From: Nocardia bhagyanarayanae
Lineage (GTDB): Bacteria > Actinomycetota > Actinomycetes > Mycobacteriales > Mycobacteriaceae
Direction of reading: 5' to 3'
Assembly: GCF_006716565.1 (NCBI RefSeq)
Contig: NZ_VFPG01000001.1
Span: forward strand, 4,960,001 to 5,024,000
DNA length: 64,000 nt
The position numbers were made by a program, and so were the translations under genes. Below are positions 8,570-16,608 of this stretch, in pieces (position 1 is the first letter of the stretch; each line of letters starts with the position of its first letter). The notes beneath the pieces were generated by a model. That model was given only the letters and a program-made list of their open reading frames with translations, was not told the DNA's origin and searched no databases.

Positions 8570-9226
8570 ATGACCGCAGCACTGCACCTGGTCCGACACG
8601 ACCACGATTCGCGCCGACTGCCCGACGGCGGGGTCCAACCACCGCCACCGCAACGGCGCGCACCCCTCAGAGACGAACCACTCCCCATCACTGGGCCTTT
8701 CCCGCCGCTGTGGGCGGTCCTCGGAGCCCACGGCGGTGCAGGAACGACGACGCTGGCACGCTGGTGGGCTCCCGCAGCCGACAGCGGTCTGGCCTGGCCC
8801 GCCTCGCCGCGCACGACCCAACAGGTGATCATCGCCGCACGGGTATGCATGTCCGGCCTCGCCGCGGCGGCCGACCGCCTGCGCGAATGGCACGCCGGAC
8901 TCGCCCCCGACGGCGTCGAGGTCATCGGGCTGGTACTGACTCCCACCCGCCCCGGCGCCGTGCCCGCGCCGGTCCGCCGCTACCGCAGCATCGTCACCGA
9001 CTTGATCGAGGACGTCTACGACATCGCCTGGCACGACCAGCTTCTCACCCTGGAATCGGGCGACTTGGCGCAGTTCACCCCCGGCGACCCACCACCCCCA
9101 CGGCGCCTCCGACTCCACACCAACGTGCCCCCCGATGTCCACCAAGCCGGTTCCGACATCCTCCAACGGCTCGCTGTCGCGAAGAAAACCCTTGCACACA
9201 AACATGTTTCGGAGAAGAAGCCATGA
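8570..9226 (+). CDS. P-loop-like protein of the conjugation operon (degenerate Walker A)
   Basis: A 218-residue soluble protein. Residues about 45-60 read WAVLGAHGGAGTTTLARWW, which resembles the deviant Walker A of ParA/MinD-like ATPases (GGxGKT), but the lysine is replaced by threonine. A Rossmann-like pattern follows (VIGLVLTPTRPG). Proteins of this kind occur in actinobacterial conjugation operons; I associate it with the DUF6668 type from memory, without certainty. Nucleotide hydrolysis is doubtful without the lysine. A start at GTG 8567 is equally possible. The stop overlaps the next start (ATGA at 9223). Confidence 0.55.
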   Translation: MTAALHLVRHDHDSRRLPDGGVQPPPPQRRAPLRDEPLPITGPFPPLWAVLGAHGGAGTTTLARWWAPAADSGLAWPASPRTTQQVIIAARVCMSGLAAAADRLREWHAGLAPDGVEVIGLVLTPTRPGAVPAPVRRYRSIVTDLIEDVYDIAWHDQLLTLESGDLAQFTPGDPPPPRRLRLHTNVPPDVHQAGSDILQRLAVAKKTLAHKHVSEKKP

Positions 9227-9540
9227 CAGTCGCGCACACAATGCTGAGCGAGCTGAACGAAGCATTCGCATTCCTCGCGCAAGACACCATCGACCCGGGC
9301 GAGATCAAACCGGTGTCCCCACCCGGATCGAACCGCTTGATCACCCTCGTCAACTGGCTCCGGTATCTGGTCAACCTCGCCGGCATCGCCGCCATCATCT
9401 ACGGCGGCGGAAGGTTTGGCTGGGAACGATTCCACGGCGGCACCGTGGAATCGCCGAAGATCATCTCCGCCGCCATCATCGGCGGGGTCGTGGCGGCAAT
9501 GTCCGCGCGGATCATGGGCGAAGTGGTGGCCCCCGAATGA
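9223..9540 (+). CDS. Small two-helix membrane protein, VirB2/TrbC-like candidate
   Basis: A 105-residue protein with two predicted transmembrane helices, about residues 42-62 (YLVNLAGIAAIIYGGG) and 77-97 (IISAAIIGGVVAAMSARI), separated by a short loop. Size, two closely spaced helices and a Gly-rich turn resemble VirB2/TrbC pilin-like subunits, and it sits in the T4SS operon, but no diagnostic motif or cleaved leader is seen. Shine-Dalgarno sequence GGAGAAGAAG; ATGA coupling on both sides. Confidence 0.5.
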   Translation: MTVAHTMLSELNEAFAFLAQDTIDPGEIKPVSPPGSNRLITLVNWLRYLVNLAGIAAIIYGGGRFGWERFHGGTVESPKIISAAIIGGVVAAMSARIMGEVVAPE

Positions 9541-10337
9541 GCCCGACACCACATCGCCACGAATCCGCCGGCCGAGCCGGCACGGAACCTGTTCTCGTGC
9601 AGCAAATTACGCGTCGGCCGGGTTGTGCACCTGGTGAAGCTCCGGACTGGACGGCCCAGGACAGAGGTGTGGGCTGCGTGCACCGATCAGGCGCCACGAA
9701 CGCACCAGCGACCGTGGTGTACCTCCAGCGCGGCGATTTGCGGTCCTGGCACCCGATCACGACCGGGCTGCACGCACGCCTCGGCGGAGGGATCGCACAG
9801 ATCAGCTACCACCGGCACGAGCCCGGCCCTCGACGAACCAACCGCGGCAACGGCCCCCAATACCGGCCGGGGCCTGCCGATATCGACGAAGTCGTGGCTG
9901 CGGCCGCGGGGTCGATCATCCTGGTCGCGACCGGGCCGATGTGCGCGCTGGCGCAGTCCTGGGCCGCTGCCCGATGCCGCGGCGACGCGCAGGCCGTCAG
10001 CGGCATCGTGATGCTGAACCCGCAGAGCTGGACACCGGGTGCGCTACGTGCTGGGGGCGAGGTAGGACCACAACCCCGCAGCGGCGGAACGACTTTCGCC
10101 GCCCCGGAGGTGGCGGTGCTGCGCGAGATACCGACGTGGGTCATGGCCGGCGCAGCTGCCGGAGCCACGGCGCGCGGGTACGCCAGCGGGCTCGCGGCAT
10201 CGCTGTGGGCCGACTACATCACGGTCCCCGAATCCGGGACCGCGGTCGAGGTCAGCCACCCCAGCCGGGTCGTCGACACGATCCTGACCGCCCTGGACGT
10301 GGCCTATCGCAGCCACCGCTACGGAAGCCCGACATGA
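9537..10337 (+). CDS. Alpha/beta-hydrolase-like protein without a GxSxG motif
   Basis: A 266-residue cytoplasmic-looking protein. The strand order VVYLQRGDLRSWHP, SIILVATGPMCALAQSW, AVSGIVMLNPQSW, then IPTWVMAGAAAG and a C-terminal VSHPSRVVDTIL looks like an alpha/beta-hydrolase core with late His. At the expected nucleophile elbow the sequence is VATGPMC, with no GxSxG. If the fold call is right, this is the third hydrolase-like protein in this region lacking the serine. It is not recognised as a named family. ATGA coupling with both neighbours places it firmly in the T4SS operon. Confidence 0.45.
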   Translation: MSPTPHRHESAGRAGTEPVLVQQITRRPGCAPGEAPDWTAQDRGVGCVHRSGATNAPATVVYLQRGDLRSWHPITTGLHARLGGGIAQISYHRHEPGPRRTNRGNGPQYRPGPADIDEVVAAAAGSIILVATGPMCALAQSWAAARCRGDAQAVSGIVMLNPQSWTPGALRAGGEVGPQPRSGGTTFAAPEVAVLREIPTWVMAGAAAGATARGYASGLAASLWADYITVPESGTAVEVSHPSRVVDTILTALDVAYRSHRYGSPT

Positions 10338-10564
10338 CCACACCGATGCCCTCGAACGTGATCGAACCCTTGATGGAACTGCTCGGCTACCTGTGCTGGC
10401 TGGTTCTGCTGCTCTGTATCGCCCGCGCCATCTGGATCGCCGGGCAACTGGCGGTCCGGGTCTATCGCGACGAAGCGATCGAAGGATTCGTCGGTGCGCT
10501 CGCGGCCGCTGCCCTTACCGGATCGGCCAGCGGAATCGCCATCGCGGTCCTACCGACACAGTGA
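10334..10564 (+). CDS. Small two-helix membrane protein
   Basis: A 76-residue protein with helix 1 at about residues 15-36 (GYLCWLVLLLCIARAIWIAG) and helix 2 at about 51-70 (FVGALAAAALTGSASGIAI), joined by a short charged loop (RVYRDEAIE). It is comparable to the 9223 product in layout. The two may be paired minor pilin, VirB3-like or channel subunits, but no family signature is visible. Starts in ATGA overlap with the previous gene; its TGA overlaps the next ATG. Confidence 0.55.
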   Translation: MTTPMPSNVIEPLMELLGYLCWLVLLLCIARAIWIAGQLAVRVYRDEAIEGFVGALAAAALTGSASGIAIAVLPTQ

Positions 10565-11238
10565 TGAGGAGCCCAGACGTGAAAGTGCCACGTACACAAT
10601 CGATCACTAACGACCCTACCGTGAACAGGCTAGCGGTCCTGGCGTGCTGCGGCCCGATCGCGGCCACAGCGCTGCTGGGCTGCGACGCGGCCACGGCGCC
10701 CTCGACGGCGACGCCGACCGCGACCTGGGCGACGAGGACGCCGCCCACCGGCACCTACTGGCAGCGCTACCAAGGCATCGACCTACCGGTGACCGATCAG
10801 GGACCTCGCCGAGTGATCGACCCGATCGTTAGCGGGTTCGATCGCAACCCCGCCGGAGCGGCGGTGGCCGCGATCCACGCCAGCGTCCGGATGTCGGTCG
10901 CCAGCGATCGCGACTGGGCCCAGGTCGGGCAGCAGATGCTCGTCGCCGGTTCCGGACGCGACCAATGGGCGATACTGCGCGCCCAGATTTCGATCACCGA
11001 GCCCGTCCGCGAGGGCGCACCGGTGATCCTCGGCTACCAGATCACCCGCTACACCCTCGACGCCGCTGACGTCGAGATCTACAGCCGCCACAGCGACGAC
11101 TCGATCACCGGACACCGCACCCAGGTCGTGTGGCGAGGCGACGGGTGGCGACTGCTCATGCCCGAGCGCCCTGACCACGCCACCGTCGCAGCGGTCACCA
11201 CGCCACCAGCCGACATGGTCATCCTCCCTCGGCCATAA
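10564..11238 (+). CDS. VirB8-like conjugation lipoprotein
   Basis: A 224-residue putative lipoprotein with a hydrophobic segment ending ATALLGC, a lipobox-like sequence. The secreted part contains TPPTGTYWQRYQGIDLPV and FDRNPAGAAVAAIHASVRMS, a pattern shared with the gene at 11257 (YVTATPARLEWQRGW, FARTPQGAVLAALDAAAR). That suggests two paralogous extracytoplasmic domains of the VirB8/TcpC type. ATG 10564 overlaps the preceding TGA; GTG 10579 is a possible alternative. Role assigned by similarity to its neighbour and by operon context. Confidence 0.55.
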   Translation: MRSPDVKVPRTQSITNDPTVNRLAVLACCGPIAATALLGCDAATAPSTATPTATWATRTPPTGTYWQRYQGIDLPVTDQGPRRVIDPIVSGFDRNPAGAAVAAIHASVRMSVASDRDWAQVGQQMLVAGSGRDQWAILRAQISITEPVREGAPVILGYQITRYTLDAADVEIYSRHSDDSITGHRTQVVWRGDGWRLLMPERPDHATVAAVTTPPADMVILPRP

Positions 11239-11256
11239 ACCAGAGGACTCAGAAAC

Positions 11257-12084
11257 ATGAAAGGCACTCGCTCCTACCGGCTCGCCGCCGGACTGCTCAC
11301 CGTCATCGCCCTCATCGTGGCGGGCGCGTTCGCGATGACCATGAACCGCGACGAACCCCGCGAGCAGCTAGCTGATTCAGCAACGACGACTGCGGAGCCG
11401 CCCACCAGAACCGACATCGCACCGTCCTCGCGGGCACCGCGGCCACCCGCGGTGGACCTCTACGGTGCGCGGCTCGAGGTGGTCGACACCGACAGCGGAA
11501 CAGCGCTGGCGCAGAACCCCGCTGACCGGATCGACCCCGCACGCCCGGACTACGTGACCGCTACACCGGCCCGGCTCGAGTGGCAGCGAGGCTGGGGCGG
11601 GGCCGCGCTACCGATGTCGGGTGCGGACGGTCCCACCCGGATCGAGGAAGGCGTTGCGACCGGGTTCGCGCGCACGCCGCAAGGGGCTGTGTTGGCCGCG
11701 CTCGACGCCGCCGCGCGGGCGTTGGCAGCACCGGAGGGGGTCTGGGAACAAGTTGTGCAGCAACGTTTCTACGGGGAGGCGAAGCTGACCGACCGGCTCG
11801 TCGCCCGCTACAGCCTCGCGCGAGCACGAACTCCTGACGCCGCCCGCTTCGTCGTCGTACCCGACGGCGTGCGGCTGCTGCCCGGCTACGACGGGGAGCT
11901 GGCGGTGATAGAGGCCGCCACCCGCGACGGCAGCGGCGGCTACAGCGTGTCGAGCTGGGCGATGGTGTGGATCGGCGGCGACTGGCGCGTCCGCATCCCC
12001 GACAACATCGAAACGCTCTGGGCTCCACCACGTCACATCACGAACTTGACCGGTTTCGGTGTGTGGAAGGGCAGCCCGCGATGA
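11257..12084 (+). CDS. VirB8-like membrane-anchored conjugation protein
   Basis: A 275-residue protein with one N-terminal transmembrane helix (LLTVIALIVAGAFAMTMNR, about residues 13-33), a Pro-rich linker and an extracytoplasmic domain containing LEWQRGWGGAALPMSGADGP and TGFARTPQGAVLAALDAA. Proteins with this pattern are regular members of actinobacterial conjugation loci. Paralogous to the 10564 product. The stop overlaps the VirB6-like start at 12081 (ATGA). Confidence 0.6.
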   Translation: MKGTRSYRLAAGLLTVIALIVAGAFAMTMNRDEPREQLADSATTTAEPPTRTDIAPSSRAPRPPAVDLYGARLEVVDTDSGTALAQNPADRIDPARPDYVTATPARLEWQRGWGGAALPMSGADGPTRIEEGVATGFARTPQGAVLAALDAAARALAAPEGVWEQVVQQRFYGEAKLTDRLVARYSLARARTPDAARFVVVPDGVRLLPGYDGELAVIEAATRDGSGGYSVSSWAMVWIGGDWRVRIPDNIETLWAPPRHITNLTGFGVWKGSPR

Positions 12085-13403
12085 CCGCCCGGGAACAAAT
12101 CATCCCCTTCTGCGACATCCCTGGCCTGGCCGGCGCTGCCTGCGCGGCCCAAGAAATCCCTGGAGCAGTAGCGAAATCGGCGCTGGACGACCTCACCGAG
12201 TGGATGGGTGAGGCATTTGCCTGGCTTTTGACACATGCACTGGCGTGGTGGACACAGTTCCCGTCGCCAGAGCTGGCGACCAGCGAGGGCGGGTTGGCGC
12301 CGGTACTCGACGATATCCGCTCCTACACCAGCCAACTCCAAGTGCTGATGCTGATCGCGGGCCTGCTGTTCGCTGGTGCACGGTTGACGCTGGCCCAGCG
12401 CGGCGGACTCGCGGGCGAGGCGCAAGAGACGGTCCTCATGCTGGCGCGGGCGATCCTGGCGTCGATGGCGTTTGCCACCGTGATCACCGCAGGCACTCGT
12501 GCCGGTGACGCGTTCGCCGAATGGGTGATCTACGACGTCACGAGCAGCGACGTGGAAGCGTTCGGCACGGGATTCGTGCGCGGATTTCTCGCGGCAACCG
12601 GTGGGATGAATCCGGGTGCGCTGTTCCTGCTCTTCGCGGCATGCGCGATCAGCATGCTGGTGCAGTTGGTGATGCTGGTGGTGCGCCAGGCGTTGCTGAT
12701 CGTGGTCGTGGCGGTGCTGCCGATCGCCGCCGCGTCTTCAGGCACCGGCCCCGGTTCCCAGGCCTACAAGCGGCTGCTGGCCTGGTCTTTGGCGGCTGTG
12801 TTGTGGAAGCCGGTGGGCTCACTTGTGTACGCGATGGCGTTCACCGCGGCGGGGGATCCGCAAGACAGCAACATGGCGTTGCTGGGGCTGATCCTGCTGG
12901 CGATGTCGGTGATCGTGCTGCCCGCGCTGATCCGGCTGGTGGCGCCAGCGGTGGCGACGCTGGGCGGTGGCGGTGGTGCGGCGGCGACCGTGGCTGGTGG
13001 TTTGATCGGGGTCGGGATGGCTGGCGCGTCGGCGCGTCGTGAGGGCCGTCGGGTCGGACAAGCGGGTGCAGGCGGCGGCGGCCAAGGCGCAGCTCCCCCG
13101 CCACCACCGCTCGGTGGCGGGGCAGGCGGAGGCGGAGGCCGACCAATGCCTAGCGGTGGCGCAGGCAGTTCTACCAGTGGCTCCGGGGCTGGCTTGGGCA
13201 AAGGATCTGGTGGCGGCGGCGCATCGCCACAGCAGGCGCCTAGCGTGCCACCGGCCGGGGCAGGGGGCAAGGCCGCAGCAGCGGCGTCGGCAGCGCCGCA
13301 GCTGGCGAAAGGCGCCAGCTCCCTGGCCGGATCGCAGGGGAGCCGACCGGCTGCTTCGGGGCCCGACCAGGCGCAGCCGGGGTCGCTGGAGGTGCGGCGA
13401 TGA
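12081..13403 (+). CDS. VirB6/TrbL-like multi-spanning conjugation channel protein
   Basis: A 440-residue protein with about six to eight transmembrane helices (for example LQVLMLIAGLLFAGARL, LVMLVVRQALLIVVVAVLPI, LLGLILLAMSVIVLPALIRL), followed by a Gly/Pro/Ala-rich low-complexity cytoplasmic tail of about 120 residues. Helix density and the central motif VRQALLIVVVAVLPIAAASS followed by KRLLAWSLAAVLWKPVGSLV are typical of TrbL/VirB6-type proteins that form the inner membrane pore. ATGA-coupled on both sides. Confidence 0.75.
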   Translation: MTAREQIIPFCDIPGLAGAACAAQEIPGAVAKSALDDLTEWMGEAFAWLLTHALAWWTQFPSPELATSEGGLAPVLDDIRSYTSQLQVLMLIAGLLFAGARLTLAQRGGLAGEAQETVLMLARAILASMAFATVITAGTRAGDAFAEWVIYDVTSSDVEAFGTGFVRGFLAATGGMNPGALFLLFAACAISMLVQLVMLVVRQALLIVVVAVLPIAAASSGTGPGSQAYKRLLAWSLAAVLWKPVGSLVYAMAFTAAGDPQDSNMALLGLILLAMSVIVLPALIRLVAPAVATLGGGGGAAATVAGGLIGVGMAGASARREGRRVGQAGAGGGGQGAAPPPPPLGGGAGGGGGRPMPSGGAGSSTSGSGAGLGKGSGGGGASPQQAPSVPPAGAGGKAAAAASAAPQLAKGASSLAGSQGSRPAASGPDQAQPGSLEVRR

Positions 13404-14872
13404 GTACCCGCATGTACGGGCGGTGGGAAAAGCCGCGCAGCGCCGGGTTTTTCGGCCTCACATGGGGCGTATCGATGCTCGGGCTCGGGCTGATCGTCGC
13501 GATCATGGTCGCCTTCATGGTGTGGCAGTCGCTGTCGGTGGCCGGTGCGGTGGCCGTGGCGGCGGCGGTGGTGTTCGTGCCGATGGCCGTCACCTACCGC
13601 GGCCGCACCGGCTGGGAACTCGTGGCGTTGCACGGCCAGTACGCGCTGGCACGCGCGGCCGGGGAGACCATCTATCGCGCAGGCCGCTTCTCGCGTCTGC
13701 CCGGACGGGCGAAACTCCCTGGGCTGCTGGCGGATTCGCGGCTGAGTGAATACGAGACGGCAGGTGGGCGGCGGTTCGCGATGCTGCACATCCGCCGCAG
13801 CGACCATTACGCGGTAGTGCTGCGGGTGATGCCGCGCGGTCAGGAGTTGGTGGACCAGTCGGCCATCGATACCTGGGTGGAGGAGTACGGACATTTCCTC
13901 GCGGCGCAAAGCCGCAGCGGCGAGGTTGTCGCGGTCACCGCGGTGCTGGAAAGCGTGGTGGAGACCCGGCTGCGCCAGCAGCGGGAAGTGACCGAACTCG
14001 TGCGCCGCGACGCGCCGGACTACGCCCAAGCGGTGATGCGCGAAGCGGCCGCCGACACCGGCGGTTCCGGGGTGCGGGTGGAAGCGCGAATCGCGGTCAC
14101 CTACCGACCGATCGGGCGAGGCCGCATCCGTCGCGACGAAGCCGAGCAGGCCCGCGAAATCGGACGCCGCCTGCAAACGGTCGTCTCGCAACTCGCGCGC
14201 GCAGGCCTGCCCGCGACACCGATGCGAGCGGGGGAACTGATGGCGCTGGTCCGCTCCCGCTACGACCTGGCTTCTCAGCGTGATGTCGAACTGGCCGGAG
14301 AGTCGATCACCGACACCCAGAGCTGGGGCAGTGTCGGCCCAGTCGCGCACGAGGACCGCTGGGACCACCTCATCCACGACGGGGGACGCTCGATCACCTG
14401 GGAGATGGACGGGGCCCCGCGAGGCGCGGTCAACGAGCGGGTCCTCGACGAACTCTTGCGACCGCGGCTCGACGTGCCCCGCAAACGAGTCGCCATCTTC
14501 TACCGCCTGCACTCAGCGGCCGAGGCAACCACCTTGGTGGACAACGATTTCCGTGACGCGATCGCCGCTGAGCAGACCGAACGGGGGATCGCCAGCGCCT
14601 CGGCGCGGATCCGGGTCACCAACACCCAGGCATCCCGGGAGGAGCAGGCACGAGGCGCCGGGCTGACACGGGTGGGGCTGCTGGTGACCGTGACCGACCG
14701 CCTCAACGCCGACATGCCGGGAATCGAGGCATCGCTGCGGGGAATGACCGCAGCCAGCCGGCTGGGGGTGCGCCGCTGCTACGCCACGCAAGCCAGCACG
14801 TTCGCCGCGTCGCTGGGCATCGGTGTGGTCCTGCCCGAGCATGCGTCCATCCCGAAGCGGGTCACAGCATGA
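13400..14872 (+). CDS. SCO6880-like conjugation protein (VirB3/VirB4 N-terminal-like)
   Basis: A 490-residue protein with two closely spaced helices near the N-terminus (about residues 22-60: LTWGVSMLGLGLIVAIMVAF; VAVAAAVVFVPMAVTY) and a large soluble domain. The opening YGRWEKPRSAGFFGLTWG and the pairing with a downstream ATPase match the SCO6880 family found in actinobacterial T4SS. In function it may supply the VirB3 part and the N-terminal half of VirB4, the ATPase half being encoded next door (inference). It ends in ATGA overlap with that gene. Confidence 0.75.
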   Translation: MSTRMYGRWEKPRSAGFFGLTWGVSMLGLGLIVAIMVAFMVWQSLSVAGAVAVAAAVVFVPMAVTYRGRTGWELVALHGQYALARAAGETIYRAGRFSRLPGRAKLPGLLADSRLSEYETAGGRRFAMLHIRRSDHYAVVLRVMPRGQELVDQSAIDTWVEEYGHFLAAQSRSGEVVAVTAVLESVVETRLRQQREVTELVRRDAPDYAQAVMREAAADTGGSGVRVEARIAVTYRPIGRGRIRRDEAEQAREIGRRLQTVVSQLARAGLPATPMRAGELMALVRSRYDLASQRDVELAGESITDTQSWGSVGPVAHEDRWDHLIHDGGRSITWEMDGAPRGAVNERVLDELLRPRLDVPRKRVAIFYRLHSAAEATTLVDNDFRDAIAAEQTERGIASASARIRVTNTQASREEQARGAGLTRVGLLVTVTDRLNADMPGIEASLRGMTAASRLGVRRCYATQASTFAASLGIGVVLPEHASIPKRVTA

Positions 14873-16608
14873 AACAACCACGCAGGCAACGGGTTCAGCG
14901 TACGACCGTGGTAGGCGGGGTGCGGGTGCTGTCCGAGGACGCGCGCGCGAGCATGGAGGCAGCGGCCCGCCGTGGGGGAGTGCGCGGCTGGTGGGCGCGG
15001 CTGATGTTGTCCAGCGACGACCATCGCCGCGCCAACGCCGCCCGCCGCGCCGACTCCGACGAGGACACCTCGGTAGAAGGCAGCGAGGTCGCGGCACCGC
15101 GGCTGACCGACCGCGGCTATCGGGGCCGGGGAGGCGGCCGCGCGTCGGTGGTGGCGGCGACACCGGAGTGGCGGGCCACCACCACCCAAGTGGCCGGGCT
15201 GTGGCCGTTCGCGGTTGGTGCGTCGGCCCCGATCGTGGGAACCCCCATCGGCACCCACTACGTCACCGGCGCGCCGGTCCATTTCGACCCGATGAGCTGG
15301 TTCTTGAAGCGGATCATCACCGCACCGACCGCTTTTGTCTTGGCGCTCAACGGTTTCGGAAAATCCTCGCTGATCAGGCGGATCATCACCGGCCGGGTCG
15401 CGGCCGGGGACACGGTGCTGGCCGTCGGGGACACCAAACCCGACTACCGCGAACTGGTGCACGTGCTCGGCGGGCAGGTGATCTCGGTTGGGTACGGGCA
15501 GTCGGTGATCAATCCACTCGACGTCGGCGCGCTGGGGCAGGTGATCAGCGAACTCGACGATCCAGCGCACCGCCGCCAAATCGCCGCCCGCGTGCAGGCG
15601 GCCCAAGTGACCATCGTCGCCGGGCTCATCGAGCTAGTGCGCGGCGCGCGGGTGGCCGACTACGAAGAGGTGCTGCTCGCCGCCGCGCTGAGGGTGCTCT
15701 ACGACCCGGACGGCGGCGGCTTCACCCACCGGCGACCGCCGGTTCTGTCGGATCTACTGACCGTCATCAGCACCGGCAGCGACAGCTTGGCCGCCTACGC
15801 CGAGGAAGACAGCGCCGCCGCCTACCGCGAAACAACCAAGCCTCTACGCCGGTCGCTGCGCGCCCTCATCCAGGGCCCGTTCGGAGAGGTGTTCGACGGA
15901 CCATCCAGCGTTCCGCTGGACTTGACGCGCCCGGCTGTATGCATCGACGTATCCGGCGTGCCCGAGGGCGACACCAAACTCTTGGCCGCGGTGCTGATGG
16001 TGTGCTGGTCGACCGGGTTCGGTGCGATCGCCGCCGCGCATACCCGCTCCGACGCTGGACTTGCCCCGCCACGGTTGTTCGGGCTGGTCATGGACGAGAT
16101 CTGGCGGGTGCTGTCCGCGGGCGGGGACTACATGGTCGATCGGGTCGACGCCCTGACCCGGCTGCAACGTGAGCTTGGCACCTGGCTGATCATGTGCAGC
16201 CACACCCTGCGAGATCTCCAATCGTTCAACAGCGCCTCCTCCCAGGCCAAGGGCATCGGGCTGTTCGACCGGGCACGGGCGAAGATCATCGGACCGGTCG
16301 GACCGGACGAGATCGACCGCATCCGCGGATCGATCGGAATCACCGAAACCGCGAAACTACTCGTCACCTCCTGGGCCGCGCCCCGGCCACCCGGTGAGGA
16401 CGACTTCGCGGGCGGCTATGACGACACCCCACCCGGCATGGGCTGCTTTTTGATCATGACCGGCGAATCGTCGGCCGATGCCGCCGGTATCCCGGTGCAT
16501 CTCGAATTCACCGCCAGCGAACGTCGCGCCGAAATCCACAACACAAACCGCCGGTTCGACCACGAACTGCGTCGCCTCCCCGGGCAGGTGACCAGCGATG
16601 CCGAATGA
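14869..16608 (+). CDS. VirB4-like conjugation ATPase
   Basis: A 579-residue cytoplasmic ATPase that would energise the secretion channel. Walker A is NGFGKSSLIRR at about residues 160-170; Walker B is LFGLVMDEIWRV near 401-412; a downstream LIMCSHTLRDL matches the motif after Walker B in VirB4/TraC proteins. It is shorter than full VirB4 (about 800 residues) and lacks the N-terminal half, consistent with a split arrangement with the preceding gene. Overlaps the next start by 11 bases. Confidence 0.8.
   Translation: MKQPRRQRVQRTTVVGGVRVLSEDARASMEAAARRGGVRGWWARLMLSSDDHRRANAARRADSDEDTSVEGSEVAAPRLTDRGYRGRGGGRASVVAATPEWRATTTQVAGLWPFAVGASAPIVGTPIGTHYVTGAPVHFDPMSWFLKRIITAPTAFVLALNGFGKSSLIRRIITGRVAAGDTVLAVGDTKPDYRELVHVLGGQVISVGYGQSVINPLDVGALGQVISELDDPAHRRQIAARVQAAQVTIVAGLIELVRGARVADYEEVLLAAALRVLYDPDGGGFTHRRPPVLSDLLTVISTGSDSLAAYAEEDSAAAYRETTKPLRRSLRALIQGPFGEVFDGPSSVPLDLTRPAVCIDVSGVPEGDTKLLAAVLMVCWSTGFGAIAAAHTRSDAGLAPPRLFGLVMDEIWRVLSAGGDYMVDRVDALTRLQRELGTWLIMCSHTLRDLQSFNSASSQAKGIGLFDRARAKIIGPVGPDEIDRIRGSIGITETAKLLVTSWAAPRPPGEDDFAGGYDDTPPGMGCFLIMTGESSADAAGIPVHLEFTASERRAEIHNTNRRFDHELRRLPGQVTSDAE

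Noticed and set aside
12764..14512. 582-codon minus-strand open frame
   Set aside because: It lies antisense to the VirB6-like and SCO6880-like genes; composition is Arg/Pro/His-rich as expected for a GC-rich shadow frame, with no family resemblance.
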